A stretch of DNA of 64,000 nt from Thiomicrorhabdus sp. (lineage in GTDB: Bacteria; Pseudomonadota; Gammaproteobacteria; Thiomicrospirales; Thiomicrospiraceae). Below the pieces are notes generated by a model, which made no database searches, was not told the origin of the DNA, and saw only the letters and a list, made by a program, of their open reading frames with translations. This document shows, piece by piece, positions 63,204-64,000 of this stretch. The translations under genes were made by a program, and so were the position numbers. Position 1 is the stretch's first letter. Each line of letters starts with the position of its first letter. The stretch covers positions 1-64,000 of the forward strand of contig WFPP01000067.1 of NCBI GenBank assembly GCA_015487495.1, written 5' to 3'.

Positions 63204-64000
63204 TTAAGGTGATGTAATCAGTCCTAAGATGGCGTGAAGTGTTTGAATAAGGTATTCGGGGGTTTGTTGCTGTGCACTGTATTCGTCTATGGGTTTGGGC
63301 AGAATACTAAATAAGGCATCAAACTCGGGTAGGTGGTGTGATGGAATGGCCAAATGACCGCATAGCCCAATGGTTTTGCAATGAGGGTTGTGTTGCTTTA
63401 CTAAATGGGCTATGCGTTGGGGAAGTTTACCATAGGCCGTTTGTTCATCTATTTGCCCTTCTCCTGTGATGAGGTAGTCTATGGTGTGGTGTGTCACTAA
63501 TTCCGTTAGGTGAAGGTGTGTATTCAGTATTTCAAAGCCGGATTGCATTTGGGCATTTAATAATCCCATAAAGCCTGCTGCCATGCCACCTGCTGCACCA
63601 GAGCCTGTTTGGTTTTTAATATCACGTCCTGTTGCATTGACTATTTTTTGTGCCAAATTCTCTAGGCCTGATTCAAGAATGGGATGTGCTTGTGGCGTGA
63701 GGCCTTTTTGAGGGCCAAATACGTGTGTTGCCCCTTGTTTACCAAGTAATGGGTTTGTGACATCACAGGCTAAAATCCATTCTGTTTCAAGGAGGGGGGG
63801 AGGAATTTTTCCAATGTGGTGGATGGCATTGAGTGCTTGTCCTCCCAACCCGATTTCTTTGCCTTCTGTATTTAAAAAATGAATGCCAAGGGCTTTTAAG
63901 GCACCCACTCCGCCATCATTGGTTGCACTGCCCCCTAATCCCAAAATAATTTTTTGTGCACCTAACGAGAGGGCGGCTTGAATGAGTTGCCCTGTTCCTG
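63204..64000 (-). CDS. Glycerate kinase (GarK/GlxK family), truncated by the window end
   Basis: GTGQLIQAALSLGAQKIILGLGGSATNDGGVGALKALG...QTGSGAAGGMAAGFMGLL...LITGEGQIDEQTAYGKLP. The ORF-track start at 63944 is an internal TTG; the frame stays open to the window edge. Confidence 0.93.
   Translation of the reverse strand, partial: GTGQLIQAALSLGAQKIILGLGGSATNDGGVGALKALGIHFLNTEGKEIGLGGQALNAIHHIGKIPPPLLETEWILACDVTNPLLGKQGATHVFGPQKGLTPQAHPILESGLENLAQKIVNATGRDIKNQTGSGAAGGMAAGFMGLLNAQMQSGFEILNTHLHLTELVTHHTIDYLITGEGQIDEQTAYGKLPQRIAHLVKQHNPHCKTIGLCGHLAIPSHHLPEFDALFSILPKPIDEYSAQQQTPEYLIQTLHAILGLITSP

Noticed and set aside
1-64000. CRISPR array, tRNA or rRNA genes
   Set aside because: No regularly spaced direct repeats and no tRNA/rRNA sequence recognised on reading; a tRNAscan/Infernal run would be decisive.

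Overview
The window is ordinary-density chromosomal DNA from an AT-rich gammaproteobacterium-like genome, coding on both strands. It contains: the 5' end of bioB (edge, minus) and a ComF-like gene; DUF255/thioredoxin protein, tatCBA, a HIT protein and hisE-F-A-H-B (minus); a complete cbb3 oxidase region ccoN-O-Q-P, a small membrane ORF, ccoG-H-I-S (plus); two uncharacterised membrane proteins with a REC-PAS-GGDEF-EAL protein, dtd, pip, typA/bipA and metH (minus); an apparently frameshifted lipoprotein/peptidoglycan-binding gene, argS, a SPOR protein, a GGDEF cyclase, ubiK, a YifB/ComM ATPase and a SafE-like membrane protein; a seven-gene Lap/Bpf-type type I secretion and c-di-GMP control locus (TolC, CsgD/VpsT-like LuxR, HlyD, LapB-like ABC, LapD-like, LapG-like, OmpA/TSP3) with no large adhesin in view; rep, a methyltransferase, a Tim44-domain protein, a lipoprotein, truD, a PAS/CZB chemoreceptor, a hybrid histidine kinase, mobA, hisI (away from the his cluster), an exonuclease, an amidase and the edge of a glycerate kinase gene. 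No rRNA, tRNA, CRISPR array, complete IS or prophage was recognised. The points most worth a second look are: (1) the split lipoprotein at 29.5-31.1 kb; (2) two dispersed MITE-like repeat families, one copy being a mosaic of both and three sitting just upstream of genes; (3) the adhesin-less Lap locus with a degenerate-receiver LuxR regulator; (4) an excess of G/C homopolymer tracts, some inside metH, mobA, hisI and argS; (5) a large insertion in CcoO and a small membrane ORF after ccoP. I found no clear-cut new defence or mobile system. Family calls come from reading the translations, not from database searches.
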